DNA from: JBFHER01 sp041584055
GTDB lineage: Bacteria; Bacteroidota; Bacteroidia; Bacteroidales; UBA5342
Direction of reading: 5' to 3'
Length of the DNA: 26,690 bases
NCBI GenBank assembly: GCA_041584055.1
Contig: JBFHER010000018.1
Location: forward strand, 1-26,690
Of the stretch, positions 7,491 to 15,542 are shown one piece after another (within the stretch, counting starts at the first letter, position 1; the number at the start of each line of letters is the position of its first letter). The notes below the pieces were generated by a model. It was not told the DNA's origin and ran no database searches. It saw nothing but the letters and a program-made list of their open reading frames with translations. A program made the position numbers and the translations under genes.

Positions 7491-9617
7491 ATGATACGTA
7501 AAAAACATCAGGCAGTATTAATCGGATTAATATTGCTTTTACCGGGATCTCAGCTTGTATCCCAGAATGTTATTATAACAAATGACACAACAAAAACACC
7601 CGAAGTCAGACTGGGTGAAGTTGTAATTAAAGCGTCAAAAGATCAGCTGCAGTTAAAAGAGATGCCTGCATCGGTATCACTCATTTCTGCAAAAGAAATA
7701 GAGCAAAATGAAATTGAAACACTCACCTCATTAACAGGTACTGTACCGAACCTTTTTATGCCTGATTATGGTTCAAAACTCACATCTCCCATTTACATTC
7801 GTGGCATCGGATCCCGAATTGGTGAACCCGCAGTTGGTTTATACGTGGATGACATTCCATACTTTGAAAAGTCATCACATAACTTTGACTTCTTTGATCT
7901 GGAGAGCATCGAGGTATTAAGAGGGCCACAAGGCACCTTGTTTGGACGAAATACCCGGGGTGGCATCATCAATGTTTCAACCTTGTCACCCATGGATTTT
8001 CAAGGCTTAAAAGCACAAGCATCCGCTGGCACATACGGCAAGTATAACCTACGAGCCGGATATTACGGTAAATCGGGTGATTTTGGGTATTCTGCCTCCC
8101 TTAATTACAGGAAACAAGCCGGGTATTTTGAAAATACCTATTTAAATGAAATGTTTGACCCCATGACGTCGCTGGGCGGACGCTTGCGACTTGTTTATGA
8201 TGTAAGCAAGCATTTACGAATTGAAAATGTTCTTTCCTCAGAAATGAGTGATGAAGGCGCGTATCCATACGCACTCTATAACAGTGCCAAAGATAGCTTG
8301 TCAAAAGCAGGTTATGATCACCCAAGTGCTTACAACCGTTCCATGATTTCTGATGCACTGGTAATAAATTATAAATCAAACAAGATGAAATTAAAATCGG
8401 TAACTGCATATCAGTACATGGATGATTTACAGGACATCGATCAGGATTTTACACCTGCGTCATTGTTTTCTGTAACCCAGGATCAGATTTTAAATCAGCT
8501 TTCACAGGAATTGATCCTGCAATCCCCTGAAAAAAAAGCGTTTAATTGGTTGTTCGGGGCATCTGGTTTTTTGCAAATGGTTGATCGTGAGGTGGATGTC
8601 ACTTATGGAGAAGATGGTGTGACTAAATACAAATTACCTGGCGCATACAGTTATTTGAAAAAGTATGATAAATCGGTGCAAGGAGCTGCATTTTTTGGAC
8701 AGGTAAGAGCGGATGACTTTCTCATCGATAATTTGTCGGCAACACTTGGAATAAGAGGAGATTACGAAAAGGCATCACTGAATTATGTTTACACCACGAA
8801 TGTAATGGGGAATATAAGTACAAAAGCAGATACCATTTATCCATCCATGGATGATTTTGTTATACTTCCCAAGGTTGCTTTGGATTATCGCGTAGGTAAA
8901 ACAAATCTTTATGCAACTGTGGTGAGTGGCTATAAAACAGGAGGATTTAATTCAACCTTTGAACGTCCGGAGAATTTAACATACAAACCGGAGTACAGTT
9001 TGAATTATGAATTGGGACTAAAGACCTCTGTCTTTGACAATCAAATCTATATTGATGCTGCCTTGTTTTACATTGACATGAAAGATCAGCAAATTTACCA
9101 GACCGTACCAAGCGGCAAAGGATCCATGTTAAAGAATGCCGGAGAATCGCTCAGTCAGGGCGGAGAGCTTACCTTAAAAGCCATCCCCGTTTGTGGTTTT
9201 GAAACAGCAATCAATTACGGCTATACACATGCAACATTTACAAAGCATTTTGTAAATGAAACCACTGATTATTCGGGCAACTTCATCCCTTATGCCCCGA
9301 TGCATACAGTTTCATTTAATATCAATAAAACGTTTGAAATAAAGCATTCGAATTTGTTGGATAAGGTAAAATTAAATCTGTTGTATCGTGGTGCCGGTGA
9401 CACTTACTGGAAAGAAGATAACGATGTTAAAGAACCCTACTTCGATATGGTTGACGCAAAATTATCGTTTATAAAGGGTGATTTTCAGTTTGATCTAATT
9501 GGTAGTAATCTGCTTAACAAGCAATACCATACCTTTTATTTTACTGCCCTTGGCAATGAGTATGTTCAGCTTAGTAAACCACAGTGGTTTGGTATTAACC
9601 TTTCATACAATCTTTAA
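7491..9617 (+). CDS. TonB-dependent outer-membrane receptor, predicted porphyrin or iron-complex importer
   Basis: A 708-residue receptor with a signal peptide (residues 1-25, cleavage near LVSQ), a TonB-box-like stretch LGEVVIKA (41-48), a plug (about 50-165, with GPQGTLFGRNTRGGIINVST) and a barrel. It lacks the N-terminal carboxypeptidase-like domain seen in SusC proteins. Overall it resembles iron-complex (siderophore) receptors such as those of the FptA/PvuA kind. I see no FRAP/NPNL box of classical haem receptors. The stop codon is followed with no spacing by the MFS permease gene, then by four late haem genes. From that context I infer uptake of a porphyrin or a ferric chelate; the ligand itself cannot be read from the sequence. 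The ATG at 7491 gives a clean Lys/Arg-rich signal start. Confidence 0.88.
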   Translation: MIRKKHQAVLIGLILLLPGSQLVSQNVIITNDTTKTPEVRLGEVVIKASKDQLQLKEMPASVSLISAKEIEQNEIETLTSLTGTVPNLFMPDYGSKLTSPIYIRGIGSRIGEPAVGLYVDDIPYFEKSSHNFDFFDLESIEVLRGPQGTLFGRNTRGGIINVSTLSPMDFQGLKAQASAGTYGKYNLRAGYYGKSGDFGYSASLNYRKQAGYFENTYLNEMFDPMTSLGGRLRLVYDVSKHLRIENVLSSEMSDEGAYPYALYNSAKDSLSKAGYDHPSAYNRSMISDALVINYKSNKMKLKSVTAYQYMDDLQDIDQDFTPASLFSVTQDQILNQLSQELILQSPEKKAFNWLFGASGFLQMVDREVDVTYGEDGVTKYKLPGAYSYLKKYDKSVQGAAFFGQVRADDFLIDNLSATLGIRGDYEKASLNYVYTTNVMGNISTKADTIYPSMDDFVILPKVALDYRVGKTNLYATVVSGYKTGGFNSTFERPENLTYKPEYSLNYELGLKTSVFDNQIYIDAALFYIDMKDQQIYQTVPSGKGSMLKNAGESLSQGGELTLKAIPVCGFETAINYGYTHATFTKHFVNETTDYSGNFIPYAPMHTVSFNINKTFEIKHSNLLDKVKLNLLYRGAGDTYWKEDNDVKEPYFDMVDAKLSFIKGDFQFDLIGSNLLNKQYHTFYFTALGNEYVQLSKPQWFGINLSYNL

Positions 9618-10823
9618 ATGCTGAAAAAAGACTGGCATAAATTTCCTGTTCTGTTTAATCTTTACATTGCGCAGTCAATCCCTATGAGCTTTTTCTCTAC
9701 GGTGGTTCCTGTGATTATGCGACAGGAGAACTACTCACTGGAGTCCATTGGTTTATTTCAATTGGTTAAACTCCCCTGGATTATTAAATTTCTATGGGCC
9801 CCTCTGATTGACAATACGGCCAGGACAAATAAAGAACTCAGACGCTGGATCATTTTTTCAGAAATTTTCTATGCCATTGTCATACTCAGTGTTTCCTTAT
9901 TTAACCTTGAAACAGATTTTAATACAATCGTTGTTTTCATCATCATTGCGCTGATGGCATCTGCAACGCAGGATATTGCCACAGATGCCTTTGCAATTCT
10001 GGTGTTGAAAAAGCAAGAACGAAGTCTGGGTAACAGTGTTCAATCTGCAGGCAGTTTTATAGGAAGTTTGTTTGGAACCGGAGTTCTTTTAATTGCCTAT
10101 GAGTATTTTGGCTGGCATGCACTGCTGGCACTTCTGGCCATATTTGTTTTGATCTCCATTGTTCCCTTGATACTTTATAAACAAAAAAAGACTGAAGTTC
10201 AAACTGTTAAGCGAGCCGGATTTCTGGATATCTTCCGTTTTTTCGGTCAAAGAAAAATGTACAAGCGCATTTTTATACTTTTGTTTTATTACTCTGGTTT
10301 AATTGGTATTCTGGCAATGATAAAACCATACCTGGTAGATCTTGGTTATTCGCCCAAAGAGATTGGTGTGATGTCAGGGATTGTTGGCACCAGTGTTGCT
10401 GCAATTTGCGCTTTTGTGGCTGGTTTTATTATCCGGAAAATTGGACGAGAAAAGGCAATGTACTTATTTCTTGTCTTAAGTTTTATGACAGGCGCCTATT
10501 TCTATTTTCTAACCCAAACCGATACACCGGAACTATGGCAGCTGTACCTTGGCATTGTTCTTGTGTGGGGTGCCTATGGTTTATCTTCTGTTGTAATTTA
10601 CACAACATCCATGGATGTTGTAAGAAAAGGGCGGGAGGGAACCGATTTTACAATTCAAATTGTACTGACGCATCTGAGTGGGATCATTGTTGCCATTGGG
10701 TGTGGACGGCTTGGAGATCGACTGGGTTATGAAGGGATTTTTGCCGTTGAAGCAACCCTGAGTCTGTTTGCCCTGGTAATTTTATTTTTTGCTTTAAAAG
10801 GTGTAAATTATGATGAAGCTTGA
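9618..10823 (+). CDS. MFS permease of the AmpG/RhtX/FptX type
   Basis: A 401-residue inner-membrane protein with about twelve hydrophobic segments. Two hallmarks of the AmpG/peptide-acetyl-CoA transporter group of the major facilitator superfamily are visible: LPWIIKFLWAPLIDN (52-66) and SATQDIATDAFAI (115-127). Members include AmpG (muropeptide import) and RhtX/FptX, single-protein permeases that bring ferric siderophores across the inner membrane and lie next to TonB receptors. The gene begins on the base after the receptor stop and overlaps hemN by 14 bases. The context favours import of the ligand taken up by the receptor, possibly a porphyrin (inference). Muropeptide transport is the main alternative from family alone, but no peptidoglycan gene is nearby. 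Confidence 0.87.
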   Translation: MLKKDWHKFPVLFNLYIAQSIPMSFFSTVVPVIMRQENYSLESIGLFQLVKLPWIIKFLWAPLIDNTARTNKELRRWIIFSEIFYAIVILSVSLFNLETDFNTIVVFIIIALMASATQDIATDAFAILVLKKQERSLGNSVQSAGSFIGSLFGTGVLLIAYEYFGWHALLALLAIFVLISIVPLILYKQKKTEVQTVKRAGFLDIFRFFGQRKMYKRIFILLFYYSGLIGILAMIKPYLVDLGYSPKEIGVMSGIVGTSVAAICAFVAGFIIRKIGREKAMYLFLVLSFMTGAYFYFLTQTDTPELWQLYLGIVLVWGAYGLSSVVIYTTSMDVVRKGREGTDFTIQIVLTHLSGIIVAIGCGRLGDRLGYEGIFAVEATLSLFALVILFFALKGVNYDEA

Positions 10824-12192
10824 TACAACATTTCTTGACAAATACAATGTGGCGGTTCCGCGCTATACCAGCTATCCACCAGCGAACTATTTTAAGGAGT
10901 TAAGCGGTGATGAAGCATATAGGAGCGCATTGATTACTTCCAATGGTGATCATCCGCAGAACATTTCATTTTACATCCATATCCCATTTTGTAAAAAAAT
11001 TTGCTTTTATTGTGGATGCAATGCCTGTTCACTGGGAAGCGGTTCGCAGGTAGGCCCGTATGTAAACGCATTGAAAAAGGAAATCAGTATGCTTGCGGAA
11101 TCCATTGATAAGGTACGTAAAGTGTCGCAGATCCATTATGGTGGTGGAACGCCAAATGCGATCCCAGTAAGCATGCTTAAAGAGATCAACGAACTGTTAT
11201 TCAGCACATTTGACTTTATTGATCAGGCAGAAATAGCCATTGAATGTAATCCGGCTTACCTCACGCGGGAAGATGTCGGTGACCTGCTGAGTGCTGGATT
11301 TAACCGTTTTAGCCTGGGGATCCAGGATTTCGATAAAAAAGTACTCAAAAACGTAAATCGGGAGCCGTCGCTATTGGCTGTAAACGAATTGATGGGGTTG
11401 ATTCGTTCCGGGAAACAAGATGTGGGCATCAATCTTGATTTTATTTATGGCTTGCCCGGGCAATCAGTTGAAAGTTTTGTTAAGACCATAAAAAAAGCCA
11501 TTGAGTTACGGCCGGATCGACTTGTTACATTTTCTTATGCCCATGTTCCGTGGATGAAGAAACACCAGCAGATTCTTGAAAAACAAGGGCTGCCATCAGC
11601 AGAAGAAAAAATGAATATGTTCCTGGCAGGATATGAACTCCTAAGTGAAGCTGGCTACAAATCCATTGGATTTGATCATTATGTGCTTGAAAAGGATGAA
11701 TTGTATCAGTCCTTATCGGAGTTACAACTTCATCGTAACTTTCAGGGATATTGCACACGACGAACAACTGGTCAGGTTTATGCTGTTGGCGTTTCCGGGA
11801 TCAGTCAACTGGAGAAAGGATATTTTCAAAATGAAAAGGAAATTGAACCTTATATCGCATCCATCAACAAAGAAGAATATCCAGTTGTTAAAGGACTTAT
11901 TCTTAGTGAGGATGAACAAATTATCAGGCGAGTCATAAATGAATTAATGTGTAATAAATATTTGCATTGGGAAAAATTATCCAAGCAGTCTGGTGTGAAT
12001 GTGCAAGCCTTAAAAAGCTTGCTGTCCTTTAAGGATGAGCAGTTCCGCGAATTTGAAAGCGATGGCCTTGTGTCGATGACGCAAGCGTCAATCTCAGTCA
12101 CGGAAAAAGGATCATTGTTCATTCGAAACATTGCTGCTGCTTTGGATCCCGCATATCAGGAGAAATTATTCAACTATTCCAAATCTGTATAA
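10810..12192 (+). CDS. hemN: Oxygen-independent coproporphyrinogen III oxidase (radical SAM)
   Basis: HemN decarboxylates coproporphyrinogen III to protoporphyrinogen IX without oxygen, using S-adenosylmethionine. The 460-residue length matches true HemN. The N-terminus has PRYTSYP (17-23), and the radical SAM cluster motif is CKKICFYCGC, giving Cys61, Cys65, Cys68 and the extra Cys70 characteristic of HemN. GGGTP is at 108-112. The C-terminal part carries FDHY (285-288) and HRNFQGY (305-311), which separate authentic HemN from the HemW haem chaperone. Start: ATG at 10810 or 10813 (MMKLD), both inside the end of the MFS gene (TGA at 10821-10823), so translation is coupled. It is followed after three bases by hemG. 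An oxygen-dependent enzyme for the same step, hemF, is in the same operon. Confidence 0.95.
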   Translation: MMKLDTTFLDKYNVAVPRYTSYPPANYFKELSGDEAYRSALITSNGDHPQNISFYIHIPFCKKICFYCGCNACSLGSGSQVGPYVNALKKEISMLAESIDKVRKVSQIHYGGGTPNAIPVSMLKEINELLFSTFDFIDQAEIAIECNPAYLTREDVGDLLSAGFNRFSLGIQDFDKKVLKNVNREPSLLAVNELMGLIRSGKQDVGINLDFIYGLPGQSVESFVKTIKKAIELRPDRLVTFSYAHVPWMKKHQQILEKQGLPSAEEKMNMFLAGYELLSEAGYKSIGFDHYVLEKDELYQSLSELQLHRNFQGYCTRRTTGQVYAVGVSGISQLEKGYFQNEKEIEPYIASINKEEYPVVKGLILSEDEQIIRRVINELMCNKYLHWEKLSKQSGVNVQALKSLLSFKDEQFREFESDGLVSMTQASISVTEKGSLFIRNIAAALDPAYQEKLFNYSKSV

Positions 12193-12195
12193 CGT

Positions 12196-13563
12196 ATGAC
12201 ACGATCTTCAGACCTTGTGATCATTGGTGCCGGATTAACTGGTTTAACACTGGCTTTTTACCTTCAAAAAGCAGGTAAAAAAGTAATCTTATTGGATAAA
12301 AAGGAGGATGTTGGCGGTGTGATTGATACTGTCAAGACCGATGGGTTTTCCTTTGAGACCGGGCCAAGTACCGGAACCCTGTCATCCCCCGAACTTGTAA
12401 GCTTGTTTAGGGATCTAAAAGGGAAGTGCGAACTGGCTGTTGCCAACCCCGATTCAAAAAAACGCTGGATATGGAAAGGGGAAAAATGGCATGCTTTGCC
12501 ATCAGGCATGGTAGATGGACTGAGAACCCCGCTTTTTAAATGGTCTGATAAATTTCGAATTTTGGGAGAACCATTCAGGAAGAAAGGAGATGATCCTTTT
12601 GAAACAATTGCAAACCTTGTGAGGCGACGACTCGGTCAAAGTTTTCTGGATTATGCTGTAGATCCCTTCATATCTGGCATTTATGCAGGAGATCCTGAAA
12701 AACTAATCACGCGCTTTGCCCTCCCCAAACTGTATCAACTTGAACAAAAGTATGGCAGTTTTATTAAGGGAGCCATCAAAAAAAGCAATGAACCAAAGTC
12801 TGAACTTGATAAAAATGTAACCCGGGAAGTATTCTCTGTTAAAGGAGGGTTAAAAGGCCTGATCAATGCCTTAAATACCTCCCTGGATGATGACACGGTG
12901 ATGTTATCATGCAATGATATTACCATCAAATATCTGAGTGACTACAAATACACCATCACTGGAAAGGATGAATCCGGCGAGACATTTACGCTTTCATCCA
13001 AACATGTTATAACAACCACGGGAGCTTATGCACTTGCAGAATTACTACCATTTCTGAATGACGAACAACTGGCCCCGATCAACAACCTCAACTATGCAAA
13101 GGTTGTGCAGGTGGCAGCTGGATATAATCAGTGGCAGGGAATAAAACTGGGAGCCTTTGGCGGATTGGTTCCTTCCCATGAAACGCCACAGGTGTTAGGT
13201 ATTTTATTTCCTTCATCCATTTTTCCCGACCGTGCTCCAAAAGGAGGAGCATTGCTGTCAGTTTTTATGGGGGGTGTGAAAAACGAAGGTATTTATGATT
13301 TGGAGGATGACGATGTTATTCAATTGGCTCTGGAAGAAATAAAGCGTACGCTTCAAACGGATCAAAAACCAGATCTTTTACGCATATGTCGGTATCGATA
13401 TGCAATTGCCCAGTACGAAAAGTCCAGTGAGAAGCGCTTGCAGCGGATCGATGAACTGCAAAAACAATATCCGGGATTAATCCTTGCAGGAAATATGCGG
13501 GATGGTATCGGTATGTCTGACAGAATAAAACAAGCAGTTGGGATCGCACAACAATTATCATAA
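12196..13563 (+). CDS. hemG: Protoporphyrinogen oxidase, HemY-type flavoprotein
   Basis: This 455-residue FAD enzyme oxidises protoporphyrinogen IX to protoporphyrin IX. The N-terminal dinucleotide fold is VIIGAGLTG (8-16), followed by an acidic end of strand 2 (ILLDKKEDVGG) and the family pattern GFSFETGPST. The C-terminus holds AGNMRDGIGMSDRIKQAV, the part that closes the FAD site in this family. In Gram-positive bacteria similar proteins act on coproporphyrinogen, but the presence of hemN and hemF in this operon favours the protoporphyrin route. The protein is related to HemY, not to the flavodoxin-like HemG of E. coli; the symbol hemG follows common usage for this family. Its stop codon overlaps the hemF start (TAATG at 13561-13565). 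Confidence 0.92.
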   Translation: MTRSSDLVIIGAGLTGLTLAFYLQKAGKKVILLDKKEDVGGVIDTVKTDGFSFETGPSTGTLSSPELVSLFRDLKGKCELAVANPDSKKRWIWKGEKWHALPSGMVDGLRTPLFKWSDKFRILGEPFRKKGDDPFETIANLVRRRLGQSFLDYAVDPFISGIYAGDPEKLITRFALPKLYQLEQKYGSFIKGAIKKSNEPKSELDKNVTREVFSVKGGLKGLINALNTSLDDDTVMLSCNDITIKYLSDYKYTITGKDESGETFTLSSKHVITTTGAYALAELLPFLNDEQLAPINNLNYAKVVQVAAGYNQWQGIKLGAFGGLVPSHETPQVLGILFPSSIFPDRAPKGGALLSVFMGGVKNEGIYDLEDDDVIQLALEEIKRTLQTDQKPDLLRICRYRYAIAQYEKSSEKRLQRIDELQKQYPGLILAGNMRDGIGMSDRIKQAVGIAQQLS

Positions 13564-14465
13564 TGTTTCACCAGATTTCCGAAAAATATAAAGCGATTCA
13601 GGCCAGTATCTGTACTTCATTAGAGGCCTGCGACAGAACAGGAATCTTTTCTGATGATCCCTGGGAAAGGTCTATAGGAAAAGGCATGACCCGTGTGATG
13701 CAGCGCGGCGAGAAGATTGCAAAAGCGGCAGTAAATTACTCATCGGTACAAGGGTTATACAACGATGAATTGTCAAAAGTAGGAGGGAGTAAAGGTACTT
13801 TTTATCAGGCAACAGGCATCTCTTCGATCGTACATCCTGTAAATCCATATTCCCCGATTATACATTTTAACATTCGTTATTTTCAATTGAGTTCCGGCGA
13901 ATGTTGGTTTGGAGGTGGCATTGATCTCACCCCGCATTATGTGGATGAACGGGAAGCCATCTGGTTTCATTCGCGTTTAAAATCCATCTGTGATGCATAT
14001 CATCCGTCTTTTTATCACGACTTTAAAACGGAAGCTGATAATTATTTTTATTCACCACATCGCGATGAAACCAGAGGGGTTGGGGGCATTTTTTTTGATA
14101 TGCTTAAACCTTCGAATGATTTAACCTTCAATGATTTACTTGAATTCACTCTCGACCTTGGAAAAAACTATGCCCCGATTTACAATTCTATCATCACAAA
14201 AAATCACACAAAACCCTATGGCAATCGTGAGTTAATGTGGCAAAATATCAGACGAGGCCGTTATGTTGAGTTTAACCTTATTCATGATCGTGGCACAAAG
14301 TTTGGTTTATTGTCGGGAGGAAACTGCGAATCTATACTGGTAAGTCTCCCGCCAATGGCAAGTTGGGAATATAATTTTCAGGTTGAAAAATTTAGTGAAG
14401 AAGAAAATACCCTAAACATGTTGAAAAAAGGGATTGATTGGGTAAATTTACCCCGTTATGAGTGA
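13563..14465 (+). CDS. hemF: Oxygen-dependent coproporphyrinogen III oxidase
   Basis: HemF catalyses the same step as HemN but with molecular oxygen. The 300-residue length is standard. Diagnostic blocks are all present: GTFYQATGIS (78-87), WFGGGIDLTPHY (115-126), RGVGGIFFD (171-179), RGRYVEFNL (231-239) followed by DRGTKFGL, and GGNCESILVSLPP (252-264). The start codon shares one base with the hemG stop, and the gene overlaps hemH by eight bases, so the order hemN-hemG-hemF-hemH is translationally coupled. Having both HemN and HemF in one message lets haem be made at any oxygen level. No transmembrane or signal sequence is seen; the enzyme is cytoplasmic. Confidence 0.96.
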   Translation: MFHQISEKYKAIQASICTSLEACDRTGIFSDDPWERSIGKGMTRVMQRGEKIAKAAVNYSSVQGLYNDELSKVGGSKGTFYQATGISSIVHPVNPYSPIIHFNIRYFQLSSGECWFGGGIDLTPHYVDEREAIWFHSRLKSICDAYHPSFYHDFKTEADNYFYSPHRDETRGVGGIFFDMLKPSNDLTFNDLLEFTLDLGKNYAPIYNSIITKNHTKPYGNRELMWQNIRRGRYVEFNLIHDRGTKFGLLSGGNCESILVSLPPMASWEYNFQVEKFSEEENTLNMLKKGIDWVNLPRYE

Positions 14466-15465
14466 TAAAGCATTAATACTGGTTAATCTGGGAACTCCGG
14501 ATCAACCGGACCAGAAGTCTGTTCGTAGGTATCTTACTCAGTTTCTGAATGATAGACGTGTGATTGATGTGCCGTGGTTGCTGCGCAAAATCCTGGTTAA
14601 CCTTATTATCATTCCATTCAGAACAAAAAAATCCACAAAGCTTTATAAAAGGCTTTGGACCGAACGGGGATCGCCTTTATTATTTCATCTCACCGATTTA
14701 GTTAAGAAAGTGCAAAATGAATGCTCCTCAGATGTTCATGTGATAGGAGCCATGCGATATGGGAGTCCCGGGCTGCGAAGTGCAATGCTTGCATTGAAAA
14801 AAAGCAAGTATACCGAGATTATCGTTTTTCCACTTTTTCCTCAGTATGCATCATCTACCACAGGTTCTATCAACGAGGTGGTGCTTAAATCAGTGGATAA
14901 GTGGACGCATCTTCCAAAATTAAATCTGATCAAACAATATTACGATCACCCTGCATTTATCAAGGCATACACACAACACTTAAGCGCCTACAAACCTGAG
15001 GAATTTGATCACGTCTTGTTTTCTTTCCATGGCTTGCCCTTGCGACAAATAGAAAAAACACACAAGGATGTGCGATGTGCTGAATGCACCTGTGAGGATG
15101 AAATGCCGGTTCATGGAAAGTACTGTTACAAAGCCACCTGCTATGAAACTACACGCTTAATTTCCAAAGCTATCAATCTGGATGAAAAGAACTATACGGT
15201 TACGTTTCAATCCCGACTGACCCGGAATTGGTTGAGTCCTTTCACTGATGAAATGGTTGTCCATCTTGCCGAAAATGGCTATAAGAAAGTTTTGGTCGTG
15301 GCACCTTCGTTTGTTGCCGATTGTTTGGAAACAACCATCGAGTTGGAAGAGGAGTATGCTCAATTATTTAAGGATTCGGGAGGAGAACAGTTTGTGGTTG
15401 CAAAAAGCATGAACAGCTCTGATACGTGGGTGAACGCAATCAAGGAAATTGCCCTAGGATCCTGA
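14458..15465 (+). CDS. hemH: Ferrochelatase, possibly with an iron-sulfur cluster
   Basis: HemH inserts ferrous iron into protoporphyrin IX to give haem. The 335-residue protein has the N-terminal LVNLGTPDQP (8-17), YGSP (101-104), the catalytic block FSFHGLP (188-194, His191), FQSRL-x-RNWLSPFTDE (250-265) and PSFVADCLETT (283-293, with Glu291). Residues 207-228 contain a cluster of five cysteines (Cys207, 210, 212, 223 and 228), directly after the catalytic His, and Cys289 lies at the metal-site end. Some bacterial ferrochelatases hold a [2Fe-2S] cluster on internal cysteines, so one is possible here (inference). It is the last gene of the operon, overlapping hemF by eight bases, and is followed by a convergent helicase gene 77 bases away. 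Confidence 0.95.
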   Translation: MSDKALILVNLGTPDQPDQKSVRRYLTQFLNDRRVIDVPWLLRKILVNLIIIPFRTKKSTKLYKRLWTERGSPLLFHLTDLVKKVQNECSSDVHVIGAMRYGSPGLRSAMLALKKSKYTEIIVFPLFPQYASSTTGSINEVVLKSVDKWTHLPKLNLIKQYYDHPAFIKAYTQHLSAYKPEEFDHVLFSFHGLPLRQIEKTHKDVRCAECTCEDEMPVHGKYCYKATCYETTRLISKAINLDEKNYTVTFQSRLTRNWLSPFTDEMVVHLAENGYKKVLVVAPSFVADCLETTIELEEEYAQLFKDSGGEQFVVAKSMNSSDTWVNAIKEIALGS

Positions 15466-15468
15466 TAC

Positions 15469-15496
15469 CTGTTTTTTAAATTTAGATTTAAAACAG
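15469..15496. terminator. Possible AT-rich hairpin between hemH and the convergent helicase gene
   Basis: CTGTTTT (15469-15475) pairs with AAAACAG (15490-15496), and AAAT with ATTT inside, with two unpaired T residues. The stem is AT-rich, and there is no long T-run after it on the plus strand. Given the convergent genes it may end hemH transcription, with low certainty. Confidence 0.3.
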
Positions 15497-15542
15497 TGCC
15501 TTTCCACACATCATCCCATCAAGCGTAAGTCATACCGTTTTC

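Noticed and set aside
4728..9617. Either receptor as part of a glycan-uptake (SusC/SusD) locus
   Set aside because: There is no SusD-like gene or glycoside hydrolase nearby; the ligand residues and haem genes point to metal and porphyrin uptake.
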